DNA of 64,000 bases from Parafrigoribacterium mesophilum. GTDB lineage: Bacteria; Actinomycetota; Actinomycetes; Actinomycetales; Microbacteriaceae. Below the pieces are notes generated by a model. It saw only the letters and a list, made by a program, of their open reading frames with translations. It was not told where the DNA came from and ran no database searches. The DNA is taken from positions 1,054,001-1,118,000 of the forward strand of contig NZ_JBDJAF010000001.1 of NCBI RefSeq assembly GCF_039652555.1. Direction: 5' to 3'. The position numbers and the translations under genes are program-made. Below are positions 63,647 through 64,000 of the stretch, piece by piece (position 1 is the stretch's first letter; each line of letters opens with the position of its first letter).

Positions 63647-64000
63647 TTACCAGCGCTGGTGCACGGCGGCGCGGAAATAGCGGTCGTAAAGATCCGTCAC
63701 CGCGCGGTTGAACCCGGCACCGAGCCGGGGAGCCGATCCCGCCACCGCGTTCGCGCGGGCCTGTTGCGGCGTGCGGGCACCAGGGATCACCGTGCTGACG
63801 CCGTCCAGCTGGGCGATCCAGGCCAGAGCGGCCTGGGTGGGTGAGAGCTGTGCGGTGCTGGGCTGTTCTGCCACGAGCGCGGCGAACTCGCGGGCCGCGG
63901 CGACCCCGCGCTCGTAATCGACACCGGAGAAGGTCTCCCCGACGTCGAAGGCGGAGCCATCCCGATTGAAGTTGCGGTGGTCGTTCGGGGCGAACACGGT
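63647..64000 (-). CDS. Aldo/keto reductase, C-terminal part (cut by window edge)
   Basis: The last 117 residues of an aldo/keto reductase. It has FAPNDHRNFNRDGSAFDVGE, SPTQAALAWIAQLDGVSTVI and IPGARTPQQARANAVA, which match AKR11/12-type enzymes (YajO-like) rather than the AKR5 type next to it. The start and catalytic tetrad lie beyond 64000. Confidence 0.87.
   Translation of the reverse strand, partial: TVFAPNDHRNFNRDGSAFDVGETFSGVDYERGVAAAREFAALVAEQPSTAQLSPTQAALAWIAQLDGVSTVIPGARTPQQARANAVAGSAPRLGAGFNRAVTDLYDRYFRAAVHQRW

Overview
The window is high-GC actinobacterial DNA. The housekeeping order (prs-glmU-tRNA-Gln; metG-tatD-rsmA-ispE-ABC-F), O-mannosyltransferase pmt beside rsmI, a DUF3418-type HrpA helicase, a DUF222/HNH protein and the GTG/ATGA-coupled starts point to Micrococcales, most likely Microbacteriaceae. 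This is a family-level inference from gene content, not a species call. No rRNA, prophage, insertion sequence or CRISPR array was seen.

Layout. 1-5.8 kb: a nitrate/sulfonate/NMT1-type ABC importer (ATPase cut by the window edge) followed by a LeuCD-type hydro-lyase, bracketed by two paralogous MarR regulators that share a palindromic operator. 5.9-8.1 kb: a small membrane protein and a MarR-MFS exporter pair. 8.3-20.1 kb: core genes prs, glmU, tRNA-Gln, a MarR regulator, a DksA-like zinc protein, an ABC-F ATPase, ispE, rsmA, tatD, metG, an aldo/keto reductase and rsmI. 20.1-25.7 kb: pmt, metY, a CoA-binding protein and a YyaL-type thioredoxin-domain protein. 25.9-31.0 kb: a methylcitrate-cycle operon (prpD-prpB-prpC plus an aldo/keto reductase) behind a GntR regulator with GTATAC-type operator candidates.

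31.4-46.7 kb is the accessory centrepiece. A complete Liv-type importer (SBP, two permeases, two ATPases) is followed by an NTF2-like protein, an amidohydrolase, an IclR regulator, a class III CoA-transferase, a HxGTHxD cyclase, an MmgE/PrpD protein, a dihydropyrimidinase-like hydrolase, a CitE-like lyase and an acyl-CoA synthetase. All catalytic motifs I could check are intact. It reads as a dedicated catabolic island: import, ring or amide hydrolysis, rearrangement of an unsaturated acid, CoA activation and C-C cleavage. It sits beside a pathway for propionyl-CoA. The substrate is unknown; a cyclic imide, hydantoin or similar N-heterocycle is my best guess.

46.9-56.9 kb: hrpA, a TagE/GtfA-like glycosyltransferase, a polar amino-acid ABC importer and a DUF222/HNH protein. 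56.9-61.4 kb: a rhodanese, then class I ribonucleotide reductase. NrdB has Phe where the radical Tyr should be and Glu as first metal ligand (class Ic/Id-like). NrdA ends without the C-terminal redox cysteines, and a 21-codon ORF coupled to the nrdA stop encodes a tail ending in CDSCQ. Two NrdR-like boxes 32 bp apart lie upstream of nrdA. 61.6-64 kb: an MFS transporter and two aldo/keto reductases (the last cut by the edge).

Two dispersed palindromic repeat families (8.2 and 25.8 kb; 23.7 and 52.3 kb), several short tandem repeats, and strong hairpins between the solute-binding gene and the permease gene in two separate ABC operons are the main non-coding structure.
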